From: Owenia fusiformis | Taxonomy: Eukaryota; Annelida; Polychaeta; Sabellida; Oweniidae | Length of the DNA stretch: 64,000 bases | Assembly (NCBI GenBank): GCA_903813345.2 | Contig: CAIIXF020000006.1 | Coordinates: 30,978,024 to 31,042,023 of the forward strand | Reading direction: 5' to 3' | Made by a program: the position numbers and the translations under genes | The notes under the pieces: generated by a model | Seen by the model: the letters and a program-made list of their open reading frames with translations, nothing else | Databases searched by the model: none | What the model was told of the DNA's origin: nothing | Shown: positions 11,201 to 47,112 of the stretch, in pieces | How the letters are laid out: each line of letters starts with the position of its first letter | Position numbering within the stretch: the stretch's first letter is position 1

Positions 11201-13849
11201 GCAGCAATTAAGAAGGGATATTAAAAATCAATGTGTAAGAAATACTTCCTCTTCGGAATAACAAAATACATGTTAAAGGTAGGTTTCACAGAACAAAAAT
11301 TCGGAATGGTTCAGTTCGGAACATTTGACTTCGGAATGGAACAGTTCAAAAGTTGGAAAGATTTTCTTCATCCGGACCAAAAGTTTAATTTTTGTCATAT
11401 GTATCACAATATATTTATCCAATGATTATTGTGTTTTACTGTATGGACACAACCAGTGATATTTCTATAATAGAGATCTGTGACTGTAAGCTCTTCTCCT
11501 AAAATGGTATATCACTCATATGTTTACAATATGAACAATTAAAGTAGTGTTTATCAGATGTCTATAATACACATATGATATTACTCAAAATAATCTGATG
11601 TTCTACAAATGTATGTTTAGTAAAACCTGTAAAGTGGAACACCTCTGTTAGTGGAACACTTCTCCGAATTCCAACTTTTTGCCACATGAGTGATGCCACG
11701 TTGAGGTCACTTAGGTTGCAAAATATATTTGATATACTAAAAGTGTAAAAGTGTCACCTTTTATCCCATACTTACTTTTGGTGCTTGCTCAAATATACAG
11801 TCCCCTAGGTACTCCATAAGCTGCCCTGAGGTGACCATTTCAATCATGGCAGGCAAACAGATCTTCTCACTCAGCAACAGCACATTCATTATGGCTAATA
11901 GAGGACATGGACCATTTTCATTTTGCGTTATAATTGGTAAATTTTTCCCCTTAAATGTTATCCACTTTACGTGATAGACACTTTGTATTGGAGCTTTGTC
12001 ATCAATGGAGGAAGATGATGGTGCAGCTGCACCTTCAACGACAGCTGCTGCCTTAGAATCAAAAGCACCAGTCTTTTTCTTTTCACAATCAATGTTTTCA
12101 TCTTCTATCTTAATATCAGACTGATTCTTTGATTCCTGACTTGTTGAATCTTTGACTGGCTGGGGGAGTGTAAGGTCTGAATTTGTAACTGGTTCAGGGG
12201 GTGAAACATCTGGATTTGTAACTGGTTCAGGAGGTGAAACATCTGGATTTGTAACTGGTTCAGGGGGTGCAAGGCCTGGTTCTGGTAGCTCTAATTGGAT
12301 GACATTCTCATTGGGAATGCTGGCTGGAACACTGCTTTGTGGTTCTACTTCCATTGTGGGAGATCTTGAGTCTTCGGGTGTTGATGATGTATCTGCAGAT
12401 CCAGCTGTGGATGCTTAAAAAGAGCATGAAGATCATTTGTTCAAATGATAGATTGAAAATTTACAAAGTGCATTACATATTGACAATGATTACACAATAG
12501 GATTTAAAAGGTGAACATTTTGTTTTCAACTGATTATGTAGAGTGAAAATGGATATATTACCAAGTACAGTAAAACCTGTGTATGATGAACATTTTTTAT
12601 TGAGAAAAAACATTGTGTGTTCTTTGGTAGGTGTTTACTACAGCCAGGATTTGATTTAACTGCATTTTGCCAACTAAATCCCTTCAGCTTCTGGGTTCAG
12701 TCATGCATGTGACATCATCATATTAGGCATGGCAGAAAATCTGTAAGAAATCTGATTCAATGTTCACTAGACACTGGATAACTCAATCAATTTTGCAAAA
12801 AATTTAGTGTACAAAGTAGGTAGGTGTTCACTCTAGGATTGTTATTCAACATGGTAGGCAATGGGAGAAAAGGGTTTTGCCGATTAAAACATTCACTCTT
12901 GATAGGGCTTCACTAGAAAGAGAGAGGCAGTGCTCTCTCCAGGATTTTTTGAGGGGGGGGGGGGATTTGAGTGCATCATTTTAGTATTTTGTAATATTTT
13001 GTGCAACATTTTATGATTTTGTTATTTTTTGTTCAACATTTAACAATTTTGTAATTTTTTATGCAACATTTTAGAATATTCTTATTATTTATTGTAACAT
13101 TTTAGGAGGCCCATCTAGCATAGAGTTGCATTGAGGAGCATTTAGTTTTATAAAACACATGGAGGTGCTGCGCCTCAGAGATTTCGATATGGGGAGAGCA
13201 CTGAGAGCTGTTCACTAACTCAGGTTTTACTGTATATGGCTTTGATCTACATTTTGATGAGTTGAAATGATTGGAATACTTGGAAAATGCTGATGTACAC
13301 TATAACATTAAATTGGACAAGAGAATCCAAAAGAGCCATCTTGAATTACAGTTTTAGATTTTCATACCATATAACACACCCCTTTGAATTAATTTTCCAT
13401 TTACATTAATTTGGTGGATCTGCCAAATTGTTATAAAGTCCTCCAAATTAGAAAGTGCCAAATTCAATATTTCACATTTCAATCGTAAACTTGTATTGTA
13501 TATACATTTCAATATTGCAAGTCCTTCAAATAAAGTAGTCCCCAAATGTTCAAAACAGCAAATTCGCAAAAATAAGTAGCACCAAATTAAGTAGAAGTTC
13601 AGTAATTTCATTTGCAGAAGTCAACATTTTAACTGACAGAATACAGGATGGGGGGAGTGCTTAATAAGCTTTCATAGTAGATTAAGGTTTCTATGGTAAA
13701 TTAACCTTACCCGCACGTGCACTTTCAGTGTCTGACAATTCCATGGGCATAACATTCTTTTCTTCATCATTAGCTCCATTTTCATTCATATTTGATGCTT
13801 TAATAGTCTCATTTTTAGAAGGACTTTGGCTATCATTTTTTCCATCCAT
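5093..13849 (-). CDS. MINDY2: MINDY-1/2 family K48-ubiquitin hydrolase (FAM63-like; gene span, C-terminus not found)
   Basis: Five minus-strand exons (13711-13849, 11776-12413, 8631-8737, 5988-6178, 5093-5235) join in phase into 406 codons. The first about 190 residues are low-complexity, with a PPEPVTNPDVS repeat. The catalytic domain follows: VKWITFKGKNLPIITQNENG, where Gln210 and Cys216 match the oxyanion Gln and nucleophile of MINDY enzymes, then the SDFEYT...CIVFDLL core and FFRNNHFSTL with catalytic His398. MINDY-1/2 enzymes trim long K48-linked polyubiquitin chains in the cytosol. The last exon seen ends in a donor (AAG|gtaagt), so the ubiquitin-binding (MIU) C-terminus should follow, but no such exon was seen at lower coordinates. 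MINDY1 or MINDY2 cannot be separated here; the symbol is provisional. Confidence 0.9.
5236..5987. other. MINDY intron 4, no feature seen
   Basis: AT-rich intron sequence. I see no exon, inverted repeat or array in it. Confidence 0.5.
5988..6178 (-). CDS. MINDY2: MINDY exon 4
   Basis: Acceptor tttctttctag precedes 6178; donor gtattc begins at 5987, a weaker consensus than the others. It encodes CSDFEYTSECIVFDLLAIHL, then YHGWQVDPD and NQLVEKIIAQKSSEKPELVTE. The first 46 coding bases and the acceptor are the template of the large 77-bp array upstream. Confidence 0.92.
6179..8290 (-). repeat. 77-bp tandem array spanning the MINDY exon 4 acceptor
   Basis: About 27 head-to-tail units of about 77 bp; some are shortened or diverged. 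On the minus strand each unit reads tttctttctag followed by GTGTAGTGACTTTGAGTACA and on to the LLAIHLYH codons. That is the polypyrimidine tract, the acceptor AG and the first 46 coding bases of exon 4. The true exon is the array's last unit. A decoy unit runs on as FFLGVV instead of GWQVDP and stops about two units later. Confidence 0.95.
8631..8737 (-). CDS. MINDY2: MINDY exon 3
   Basis: Acceptor attcttttag precedes 8737; donor gtgagt begins at 8630. It encodes NIAEDAQLNYEQNMHDAMAV through KLQTGLDVNVKFT and splits the following Gly codon GG|G. It matches the conserved TGLDVNVRFTG segment of MINDY enzymes. Confidence 0.92.
8870..11157. mobile_element. TTAA-flanked MITE interrupted by another element
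   Basis: The left end is TTAA then AGTCCCCGTCTAAAGT (8870-8889). The right end is ACTTTACATGGGGCCT then TTAA (about 11138-11157). The ends are inverted copies of each other. The TTAA flanks fit piggyBac-like or Kolobok-like insertion. The right end is displaced by the TA element at 9672-11117. A related partial copy without that insertion lies at about 43148-43352. It sits within MINDY intron 2. Confidence 0.7.
9672..11117. mobile_element. Tc1/mariner-type fold-back element, nested in the TTAA element
   Basis: The ends are CAAGGGGCGATCCATATATT and its inverted copy finishing GCCCCTTG, each flanked by TA (9670-9671 and 11118-11119). The terminal arms are about 230 bp and well matched. An inner inverted pair (AGGACGATTCTCGGTTTGG near 10514; CCAAACCGAGAATCGTCCT near 10885) adds a second fold. 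A 103-codon open frame at 9916 has no transposase features I can see. Confidence 0.75.
11776..12413 (-). CDS. MINDY2: MINDY exon 2: repeat-bearing N-terminus and catalytic Cys
   Basis: Acceptor ctttttaag precedes 12413; donor gtaagt begins at 11775. It encodes ASTAGSADTSSTPEDSRSPT, then MEVEP, the 11-residue repeats, a charged low-complexity stretch and VYHVKWITFKG...NENGPCPLLAIMNVLLLSEK. Cys216 in NENGPCPL is the expected nucleophile and Gln210 the expected oxyanion residue. The internal Met at 12354 could start a shorter form. Confidence 0.92.
12185..12290 (-). repeat. 33-bp coding repeat in MINDY N-terminus
   Basis: Three copies of PPEPVTNPDVS, the third as PPEPVTNSDLT, with a diverged fourth (LPQPVKDST). 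The unit is a multiple of three, so copy-number change keeps the frame. Confidence 0.85.
12568..13232. mobile_element. TA-flanked MITE in MINDY intron 1
   Basis: The ends CAGTAAAACCTG and CAGGTTTTACTG are perfect inverted copies, each flanked by TA. The interior has a poly-G tract (12952-12964) and repeated AACATTTTA/ATTTTGTA motifs. A solitary end (GTAAAACCTGTAAAGTGGAA) lies near 11620. Confidence 0.65.
13711..13849 (-). CDS. MINDY2: MINDY exon 1 (start codon)
   Basis: ATG at 13849 opens MDGKNDSQSPSKNETIKASN, a hydrophilic, probably disordered N-terminus. The exon ends GCG plus G before donor gtaagg at 13710 and joins in phase to ASTAGS in exon 2. Six bases before the ATG is an acceptor (ttcatag), so an untranslated exon should lie upstream. 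Confidence 0.8.
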
Positions 13850-14207
13850 GCTATCCTATGAAATAAATAATCTGGGTCAAATAATAACTTCTAAAACAAT
13901 TGCTTTGTTACAGGTAGATATGGAAATGTACTTCAACAATCTGAGCTCAGAGAAGGAAAATGATAATATCTGAATCTAGGAGCTCTTATAAGAAACATGG
14001 AACATATCACGATGATGTCAATTCTAGTCCAGACCCCATTAACTTAAACACACAATCCAACTGACCTCCGTAACACTTGGTTTGTTGACATTATTCTGGA
14101 ATAGACCTGGGAATAGAGCGCATCATTTCAGTTAAAATAGTGACCTTATCATCCAAAAAATGGAGATTATGTTTCACATCAAAGTTCGGAGGACATACCA
14201 TTCTGAT

Positions 14208-15474
14208 TTACTTCCTGCGAAAGCTATTTGGATTTTGATATAATAGCTTTTCCACGGCACATTTGGACAGCTGAATGATAGTGACCTTTGAAATCGAATT
14301 AAGTCGATCAGCGGCTTACTTTTGGTCTCTAAATGTGTCTAATACATCAGTTTCATCAATCCGTGTAAGTATTAGAGCGCTGAAATACTTCTTTTTCAAT
14401 CAAGACTTGTAAATTGTTCATCGAGTGAATGTTTTTTAGACCTATTTCCAATATGGCGGTTTGCTAGGAGCGAGATACGCAATGAACGAAATGAATTTTG
14501 AGAATTAGTTAGGTTCAGACAACCTCCGGAGATTTACGAAAATGTCCGAGCAGAAAATGCCATATTGAAATTTGGCAGTAAAAACATTCACTCGACTAAC
14601 AATTACAAGTCTTGATCGAAAAGGAAGTACTTCAGCAGTATCAGCACTCCAATACATGCACTGCACAGAAGGATGATAATGATGTATAACATAGTTAGAG
14701 AACAAAAGTAGGCCGCTGATCGACTTAATTCGATTTCAAAGGTCACTATTAATCAGCTGTCCACTTCCCCGTTTGAGAGCCATGAGTTTCAAAATCTAAC
14801 ATGGCTCTCGAAGTGAGTAAATTCTGATCTCATAGAGAACTGGATTGGATCAAACGTTTACAGCAAATGGTTATAAGTTACTCACTTCGAGAGCCATGTT
14901 AGATTTTGAAACTTATGGCTCTCAAACGGGGAAGTGAACAGCTGATTAATAGTGACCTTTGAAATCGAATTAAGTCAATCCGCGGCTTACTTTTGGTCTC
15001 TAACTGTGTCTTACATCAGTATCATCAATCCGTGTAAGTATTGGAGTGCTGAAGTACTTCCTTTTCAATCAAGACTTGTAATTGTTAGTTGAATGAATGT
15101 TTTTACTGCCAAATTCCAATATGGCATTTTCTGCTCGGACATTTTCGTAAATCTCCGGAGGTTGTCCGAACCTAACTAATTCTCAAAATTCATTTCGTTC
15201 ATTGCATATCTCGCTCCTAGCAAACCGCCATATTGGAAATAGGTCTAAAAAATATTCACTCGATGAACAATTTACAAGTCTTGATCGAAAAAGAAGTATT
15301 TTAGCGCTCTAATACTTACACGGATTGATGATACTGATGTAAGACACAGTTAGAGACCAAAAGTAAGCCGCGGATCGACTTAATTCGATTTCAAAGGTCA
15401 CAATCATTCAGCTGTCCAAATGCTCCATGGGAAAGCTATTATATCAAAATCCAAATAGCTTTCGCAGGAAGTAA
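14208..15474. mobile_element. Nested fold-back element (palindrome of palindromes)
   Basis: The whole 1267-bp segment is a near-perfect inverted repeat centred near 14841 (ends TTACTTCCTGCGAAAGC and GCTTTCGCAGGAAGTAA). Each half is again palindromic: GTGACCTTTGAAATCGAATT occurs near 14281 and 14952, and its reverse complement near 14720 and 15385. A central palindrome (14741-14951) carries the AGAGCCATGTTAGATTTTG arms. So one arm of about 230 bp occurs four times in alternating orientation. No protein frame is present. Confidence 0.85.
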
Positions 15475-15475
15475 G

Positions 15476-16253
15476 TTATAAGGGTTTGTCATTTATGCAA
15501 ACATTTACAACAATGAATTGCAATCTGACTGGTGATTCATTCTGAGTGACACATTTTCCTATGATAAACTCTGCAATGCCTTCTGCCACATAAGCCAAGT
15601 TGCCTACAAGACAACACAGATTAAAAAATGAAGACTGGGTTAAAACCTGTGATCCCATACCTTTTGACTAGATCTCGATTTAAATATTGGGTTCCTGCTC
15701 CTAAACGATGATAGCAGTCTTCCACAGAAAGCTCTGGTGATGCGTATATATGCAACTGTAACTCCAGCGACAGCGTAATCTGGCACAAGTTCTGCTTCGT
15801 CTGGTCAATCTATTCTGCTAGGCTAAATATACCTTAGTCACAAGACTCTAGTCAGAAGGCATAGACTGGCCTAGATCTTGATTGAATTTCAATGTCAATG
15901 TTGAATGTGGTTATCGCATCCTACGACCCCTTTAGATTGTAGAGATAGTCTTGGAACGAGATAAGAATGTGGTGGGTTTCACAAAATATTTTTGTTATAA
16001 TTTAGTCCATCATCTATATTCCATTTATATCGAAAACTACAGGCTTTTACTACGTATATTGCTAATACATCCAAAGAATAATATTGAGGATTGTCCTCAA
16101 GACACCCAAATGACCATCACAATGCCCGGCTCTTTCACAATTTAATAACTTTGCCTATGTTCTGATATTTTTCAGAAATATTTTCCAACCATTGAAGTTC
16201 TCGTCTAAAACGAGATTCTGCGAGATCAAAACATGCTCAAGAATTTTCGCCAT
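15476..16253 (-). CDS. Weak candidate minus-strand gene fragments
   Basis: Three pieces look coding but may not form one gene. (1) ATG at 16253 in good context (ccaaaATGGCG) reads MAKILEHVLISQNLVLDENF. (2) 15647-15809 reads IDQTKQNLCQITLSLELQLH through LNRDLVKRYGIT. (3) 15476-15603 reads GNLAYVAEGIAEFIIGKCVT through INDKPL and a stop. Pieces 2 and 3 join in phase, but only across a 43-bp intron, which is short for an animal. Piece 1 has no clear junction to piece 2. The stop lies two bases from the edge of the fold-back element. I do not recognise the protein. Confidence 0.25.
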
Positions 16254-16275
16254 TTTGGAAAAGTTTTCAAATTCC

Positions 16276-16285
16276 GGTAAGTATT
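16276..16285 (+). promoter_or_regulatory. Strong plus-strand splice donor, possible CSL 5'UTR exon
   Basis: TTCCG|gtaagtatt is a near-consensus donor 1.1 kb before the CSL start codon and on the same strand. It could end a non-coding first exon of CSL. No acceptor was assigned. Confidence 0.3.
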
Positions 16286-17356
16286 CTTAGTCACACCACG
16301 CTTGTTACTTTTGATTATATTTGTTTATTTTGTTATTCTTATAAAAATCCGTCCCCTGCAAATAATGAACTTTTGATTCAAGAAATCGACCCCGCAATAA
16401 GTGAGGAATCGGTACTGGAAAGTTACCCTATAAAAAATGTTAGCAGTTTTTTACAAATTTTTGGGTGTGTAAAGAATTCAAATAAAATAAAATTTTCATC
16501 GAGTACAATGCCATGCATCCGACAATAAAGGCCTTACTTGTTAATACAAATATATTTTCTAAAGTCACAGCGTTCAATTGATTGTGAAGCACGCTTCTTA
16601 GACTACTGTGCAAGTTCCTTGCAAACACCTAAAATAGGTCACATACTGGGAGTTTACAGAGAGTAAATTGGCCCTTTGTCAAGGTTCTTGATAATATGAA
16701 TGAAGTGTGCAGCTCTTATTGTTATGTAGATGAGCTTGTGTCAGATGAATAGACTAGCGTGTGCACGACCAAAGCCCATACTCAAACTCAATGATGCAGG
16801 GCAAATACTAGCTGAACACCTGCTTGCCTTTTAGGTAAACACCAATTGGCTTTTGTTCTCTTAATCACCAGCTGTCCCTGTAAGCAAGCCTTTTCCCAAA
16901 CTTCAAAATTATTTAGTTACTTTTAAAGTTGAATTGTAAGGAGAATGATGAATTTAAAACCCATTTATGCTTTCAAAAATGTTTGATATGTAAAATGGGT
17001 AATTTATCCTTTACAGGGGAAGTGTGGTTTCACTGGCATTTTAATTAGGAACAGATTTCTAAGACTGTTCATATGTCAGTAGTAGGGAGGCTGTTCATTG
17101 GAAAGAACAGCCATGGTCTATTGTTTAGCAGTCTGAGATGCAAATACATTTTCCCACGAAGTGTCTATCTGCTTTCCTAGTTTTTACAATAAGTAGCAGG
17201 AATGTTTCTTTGCTAGTGTTTCATGGACGGATGTTTTAGTTTACAATGATGTAAAGCAAAGCCTGGATTAAATCACTTGCTTCCTCACTGGATGTTATCG
17301 TGGGAAAAATACAGATAATTTTCACACACTAAGTTCAGACATAGCTTACTAACAGA

Positions 17357-41988
<24,632 letters not shown>

Positions 41989-43080
41989 CAATGTAAAATA
42001 AATAAGGATCGTGGCAATAATGTGTTTATATGGCTGGCAATATGTTATAGCAGGTATGGCTAGAGATAGGAGAGAGCCTTCATATATACCTGGCAATGAC
42101 AGGAATTTAAGGCAAGCAATATGGCCTGGTGATGATATATGTATGCAAGGCCTGACAATGGAGCATTGATTTGCCAATGGGGAAAATGCTTAGTGTCAGG
42201 AAAGATAGTGAATTACTCTGTAGAAGGGTTATGTTCAGCTGGAGCATCAGTCATTCATGTTCTAAATGGACCCATTTAAAAACAAGGCAGCCCTGTGGAC
42301 TGTTTAAAGCTTAGAAACCATGTGGTCCAATGAACTGTTTGAACTTGAAACCAGAAGGCCCCATGGACTATGAACTTAGGAAACCAGGTGGACTGTTTGA
42401 ACTTTGGAAACCAGGCAGCCCTGTTGGCTCTGGTCTGTTAGGTGAGAAAGGGCCAGCAAACTTTGACTTGGCAACCTTGGATCAGAAACAGAATGTGAAA
42501 GTACAATATTGTTTCATTGGATCTTCACCATTTAAATGAGCTTACTTCGTGTTTATACTTTGAAATTTGTTGTTTTCTGTGCTATCAAAAATAATTGTAT
42601 GGTTGTATCCATTTCTTCATGTCCATGGTATACCCCATATTAATCTTTAAGTCAAGGGTGCTAGAGTAGTAGTATGTTAGAGTTTGTGATCGCTTTTATA
42701 TGGTCCAAGGTTGAAAATGTTGCCTTACTGGCCCTGAGTTGAAGATGGTTGCCTTACAATTCCCATTTGAGGTTGCAGATGTGCAATCTTAATGTGTTTT
42801 ATCAGCTTCTCAATTACTGAAGTTTCATCACAAGATGTTTGTGTAAAAGTATAATTGTATAATAGCTTATCATGACATTGCATTGGTCTGTACAGTGTAC
42901 AACCACATATTTATATGATAGCATGTGAAGAACATCAGATAAAGATTATGAACATCAATTCATTTAAAGCGTTATGTCTTTCCTATCAAATTTGTTTATT
43001 TAATTTTCAAAAAGCAGCATGTTCGTTCATTCTTTTATCTAGTTTTCCCTAATAAATATTTTCTAATAAATATTTTCTAA
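41989..43080 (+). other. Likely CSL 3'UTR
   Basis: An AATAAA at 41997-42002 lies only 9 bp after the stop, probably too close to serve alone. AATAAA also occurs at 43051-43056 and shortly after, and is a better distal signal. Between them, 42270-42430 has a degenerate repeat of GGACTGTTTGAAC and GAAACCAG motifs. Confidence 0.4.
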
Positions 43081-43147
43081 AGTAAAGCAATGCTGTTGGC
43101 TTATCTGGGTTGAAAAGAAGTATATACCATATCTTTAATATAACATA

Positions 43148-43352
43148 CTATAGGTTTCAAAGAAAACTAAAATTTTAAAATGCATTTTATGAACTATATT
43201 CCTAGTGCTTGCATCTGAAAACCAAAATTTTATTTTAAATAAATTCACAATTTGTTTTGTAAAAAACCTTCAAGATTTACATATCTCACTTTGAAGACAT
43301 TGGGTGAGGCTACACAACAATCCAGAGTGGATACTTTACATGGGGCCTTTAA
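43148..43352. repeat. Partial copy of the TTAA element (unoccupied site)
   Basis: It matches 9365-9665 joined to 11120-11157: ATTGGGTGAGGCTACA is followed after a few bases by GTGGATACTTTACATGGGGC and TTAA. It lacks the TA-flanked insertion found at 9672-11117. Confidence 0.65.
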
Positions 43353-45100
43353 TAAATATGCATGGATACACAATGCTTTCACATGGATTAATTATATTTG
43401 ACACCATTCGATGTTCCATAAATTTTATCTCATGAAAAAAGAATGACAGTGGCAGTATTTCCTATTCATAAACAATATCATGACAACCTATTAACTGATC
43501 ACAAACCTCAAGCATGTACCAAGAAAATTGTACATGTATATTGTATTGTCTAGTTATATTAGATATCACTAAAAATAGTGCTAATTGTTTTGTAAATGTT
43601 TCAGCAAGACTAAATGACATTGCAGCTTTTATTCTCATTAACTTAAGCATTTCTTATGGTTTAAAAAGTAACCTTTCTTTATCATTAGATTGAATTAGGT
43701 TATTTTTATGCCAGTTAATTTTAAGTTTTAGTTAATTTTTGATTTTTAGTGTTAATTTTTTAATGTGTTATTCTATTATTGTATTTTTATTGAAATGATG
43801 TCATTGTCATTCAGGTCTTATAAACTATAATGTAATTCACTTAAGCATAATTCTTTATGTTATCTCACAGCAGCAATATGAATTGCTATTATTTATTTAT
43901 CAATACAAGATCATGATAAGCTAAAGAGCCATATTTTCTTTACAGTGTCATTATAATATATAGTATATATTTCTACTGTACAGGTTCATAATGCAGTGTT
44001 ACGTATTGATAAAACTTGCTAAGACCAGGCATTTGCTAAAACATTTCCTGAAATGTGGATCATTATTTTGCTATGAAAAATATCTTGCTCAAAATTGAAC
44101 TCCCACCAAATGTGTGACAATGTATCCTTGTTAGTGAAGATCAGGTTTTAACTTATCATCCAGGAGCATACTATTACAAAGTTGTTAGCTTGGTGAATGC
44201 AAAATCTATGGAAATCTTGATGACATATTGATAGAACAATAGACTTTAATAGAATTCTAAACAACAAATTTTTCTTGTAATGTATCCCAGGAATGATATT
44301 GATATTGTATAACAGGTTTTCAGCATATGTACTGTAAATTGATAAATTACCTTTATGAGTTAAATTGTAAAAGTAAAATTGCCTAAGGTAGCTGCCAAAA
44401 CAATTAGAATGGAATACTTTTAAGTATTGGCCAAAATAAAATGATGAAGTAAAGCACTCTATTTATGAAAATGAGATAAGTTTAATGTTGAATTTAATTT
44501 AAATTTCTGGTCGGTTTGTCATTTAAACAAATTTTCTGAAGTGTAAAGAATTCTACAAATGTATCAAGGTTTTTATGATTATGACTGAAATTGTTTTATA
44601 TTATTTAATTTAGCATGTTTTTTTCGTTTTACTCTCAAAATGTGATTTTATCATTTTCTGAACAACTATGTGCTCAAGGTATAACTGTATTACTCAATTA
44701 CCAGTAAAGATTTATAATGCACAAAATGCTCTTTGCAGCTCTCTCCCCAGCATTAAGCATTAAAGCAAGTGGGTCCTGCACCTTGTTGAAGAACTTGAAA
44801 TATAGGTGTCACCCTGTTGAAATCTGTTTACACCCTGTCAAAAGGCTGAAATATTGATTTTGACCAAAATATGTAAAATTTAGATTTAGCACCCAGTTGA
44901 GAAAATAGCTGGGAGGATAAGTGCTTTGTATTGAAAGTGGACTTTGAATACAGGAATAAAAATAAAATAGAACTTTTAAAGTAAAAAAACTGGAAAGCAG
45001 AAGTTAATATGGAGAGACAGACACATCTAGTAACTGCTTTTGGGAATGATGAGCAGAAGATATTATTTGCAAAAACTAACAAACATCCAATACAAGTTGT
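43353..45100. other. Intergenic, nothing supported
   Basis: AT-rich single-copy-looking sequence. Open frames here are short and show no recognisable domain. Confidence 0.5.
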
Positions 45101-45204
45101 TTATGTGGAACAACATGGATATTCCTTATTTAGTTCAGTCCCACTTCTGCGTTTCTGAAATGTAGAGAATGGATTAGAACTAAATAAGGTATTCCACATT
45201 TCCA
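45101..45204. repeat. Short hairpin repeat
   Basis: Arms GGATATTCCTTATTTAGTTC and GAACTAAATAAGGTATTCCA face each other across about 40 bp. Confidence 0.6.
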
Positions 45205-45589
45205 TTCATACATGTGGTCTTTATGAGTTTTAGTTATTATTGTTAAGTGAGTATGTATTTGAAATATTAAGAAAACAATACTTGAACAGTACTACTTGCA
45301 TGGTGTCTGTTTTGAAACCCACCACATTATTTATTCTGTATTCGTACTGTATCAAGGAGATATTTTGGTACGAAATGCCCGGAATTATCAGTTGTTTCTG
45401 ATTATGAATCAATAAAATACACTTGTATGATACAATTTACTACATTATTTGTTGATGTTCATATGATACAGCTATGCATTATTATCCTATGCCAAGTTGA
45501 GTTTTAGGGAGATAAGTTGGTAAGATATATCCCGTATCCTGATTTTGAGGTGTCCATATCCTGAACCTCCATATCTCCCGCCATATCTC

Positions 45590-45780
45590 CCGCTCCAGGG
45601 CATATCTTCCCGCTTGGAAAAAAAATTAGAAAAAATAAGAAAATTTTTAAAAAATGTGAAAAAAATAAAAAATTGAAAAAATAAAAAAAAAAGATTTAAA
45701 AAAAAAAAAATTAGAAAAATGTGAAAAAATTGGAAAAAAAATAAAAAATGAAAAAAAATTGAAAGAAAATTAGAAAACTC
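45590..45780. repeat. Poly(A)-rich low-complexity tract
   Basis: Runs of A broken by single T, G or TTGA, next to repeated CATATCTCCCGC and ATATGCATATC phrases (45540-45910). The long minus-strand frame rich in Phe is an artefact of this tract. Confidence 0.85.
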
Positions 45781-46235
45781 TACTTGGTATAGGATAAAGC
45801 AGTAATGTATGGTCGGTTTGGATATTGGGTTCATCCCTCGTGAGATATGCACATCTACCTTCGGTCCCTATGGTCCCTCAGGTAGATATGCATATCTCCC
45901 TCTGGATAAACCCCATATCCAAAACCTCCCAGTACATAACCCTTATTTATCACACTGTAGTATAGGGTGCTATATTGTGATCGGTTTGGACAGGTGGGTG
46001 GTCAGGCTGGTCAGCCATTCCAAAATCTTGTGTGTAATGCCAGTTATGATTCATGGCCTCATTATTTTCACTATTTCACTCACTGAGATCTTTTAACATG
46101 TTAAGATACTTCTTTTGCATTATTTATTTAGCAGTACATGAAACAAGTTGTTTGGAAAATATCTATATCTGCCTGATGGATATGTACATGTGATAATCTG
46201 AGAAAGCAAATAGGTCATAGGTAGCCAGTCATTTT

Positions 46236-46340
46236 TGGCTCACACAGTGAGCCTATGGGATTGACCAGGCGTCCGTCTGTCCGTTGGTCCGTCCGTCCAA
46301 TGGTCCGTCCGTCCGTCCGTCCGTTGGTCCGTCCGTCAAC
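46236..46340. repeat. GGCTCAC hairpin plus CCGT microsatellite (element end)
   Basis: The perfect short palindrome GGCTCACACAGTGAGCC (46238-46254) is followed by GTCCGTCCGT tracts to about 46337. I associate this with an abundant mollusc repeat, from memory. The other end was not identified. Confidence 0.6.
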
Positions 46341-47112
46341 ATTGGCCGCACAAATTAAAACTGCTATTCGGATTGAGTCATATCCACATTCATTTTATGC
46401 ATATCCATAATGCCTATTTGACCTATCAGCGCCATTTCCCAAGTTCGCCCGGTTTCCGAGAAATTGCGGATTTTGACGTCAAAAAGTCAAATTTTCTGTA
46501 AATACTAGACACTTTGTTGAAGTAGAACTTTCAAATAACTTTTAGTAGTTGCTGTATATGCAACTTATGTCCTCTGAAGATTTCAAAGCTCTGAGAATTA
46601 CAGTTTTTGGTCACACAACTTTGCTATCTAAGTTTCTCAAAGTTCGATACTACAAATCAAAATCAAAATTTTTGTTTGAAAGTCAGGATATATGTTCCTC
46701 TGAAGGTTCTAAACTTTGTGAGCACAGGACCGTGGGTCCTTCATTAAAGTCATTTTTCCTGAAGTTGGCCCACTTTGGATGATCCATGGCAAGATGAGCT
46801 TGGTCCCTCACAGTTAACCATGTCAATGTTATATTGTCATCCATTGACTTCTGTTCTTTAAGAGTAACATTGATTGTATGGCTATTAAAGAAATTAATTG
46901 AAATGATTCAATTTTTGGGCAAGTTTGCTTTTTGGGTCACCCTGTACCTATATCAGCATGAAGGACTTGATGATACCCATCCAAAACCACAGCAGCAATT
47001 GTGTGAATGGACATACCTATTTATACCAAAGCAAGCAGTATTGTGCATGGGCAACATTTACCATACAGCAGGAAATTGTGCATATGTTAAGCAGGCATCA
47101 TTACATCACAAT

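Noticed and set aside
45487-45852. Minus-strand Phe-rich frame resembling a membrane protein
   Set aside because: Reading of the poly(A)-rich tract.
46549-46782. 77-codon frame next to the GGCTCAC element
   Set aside because: Lies in repeat-derived sequence with no domain I recognise and no splice support.
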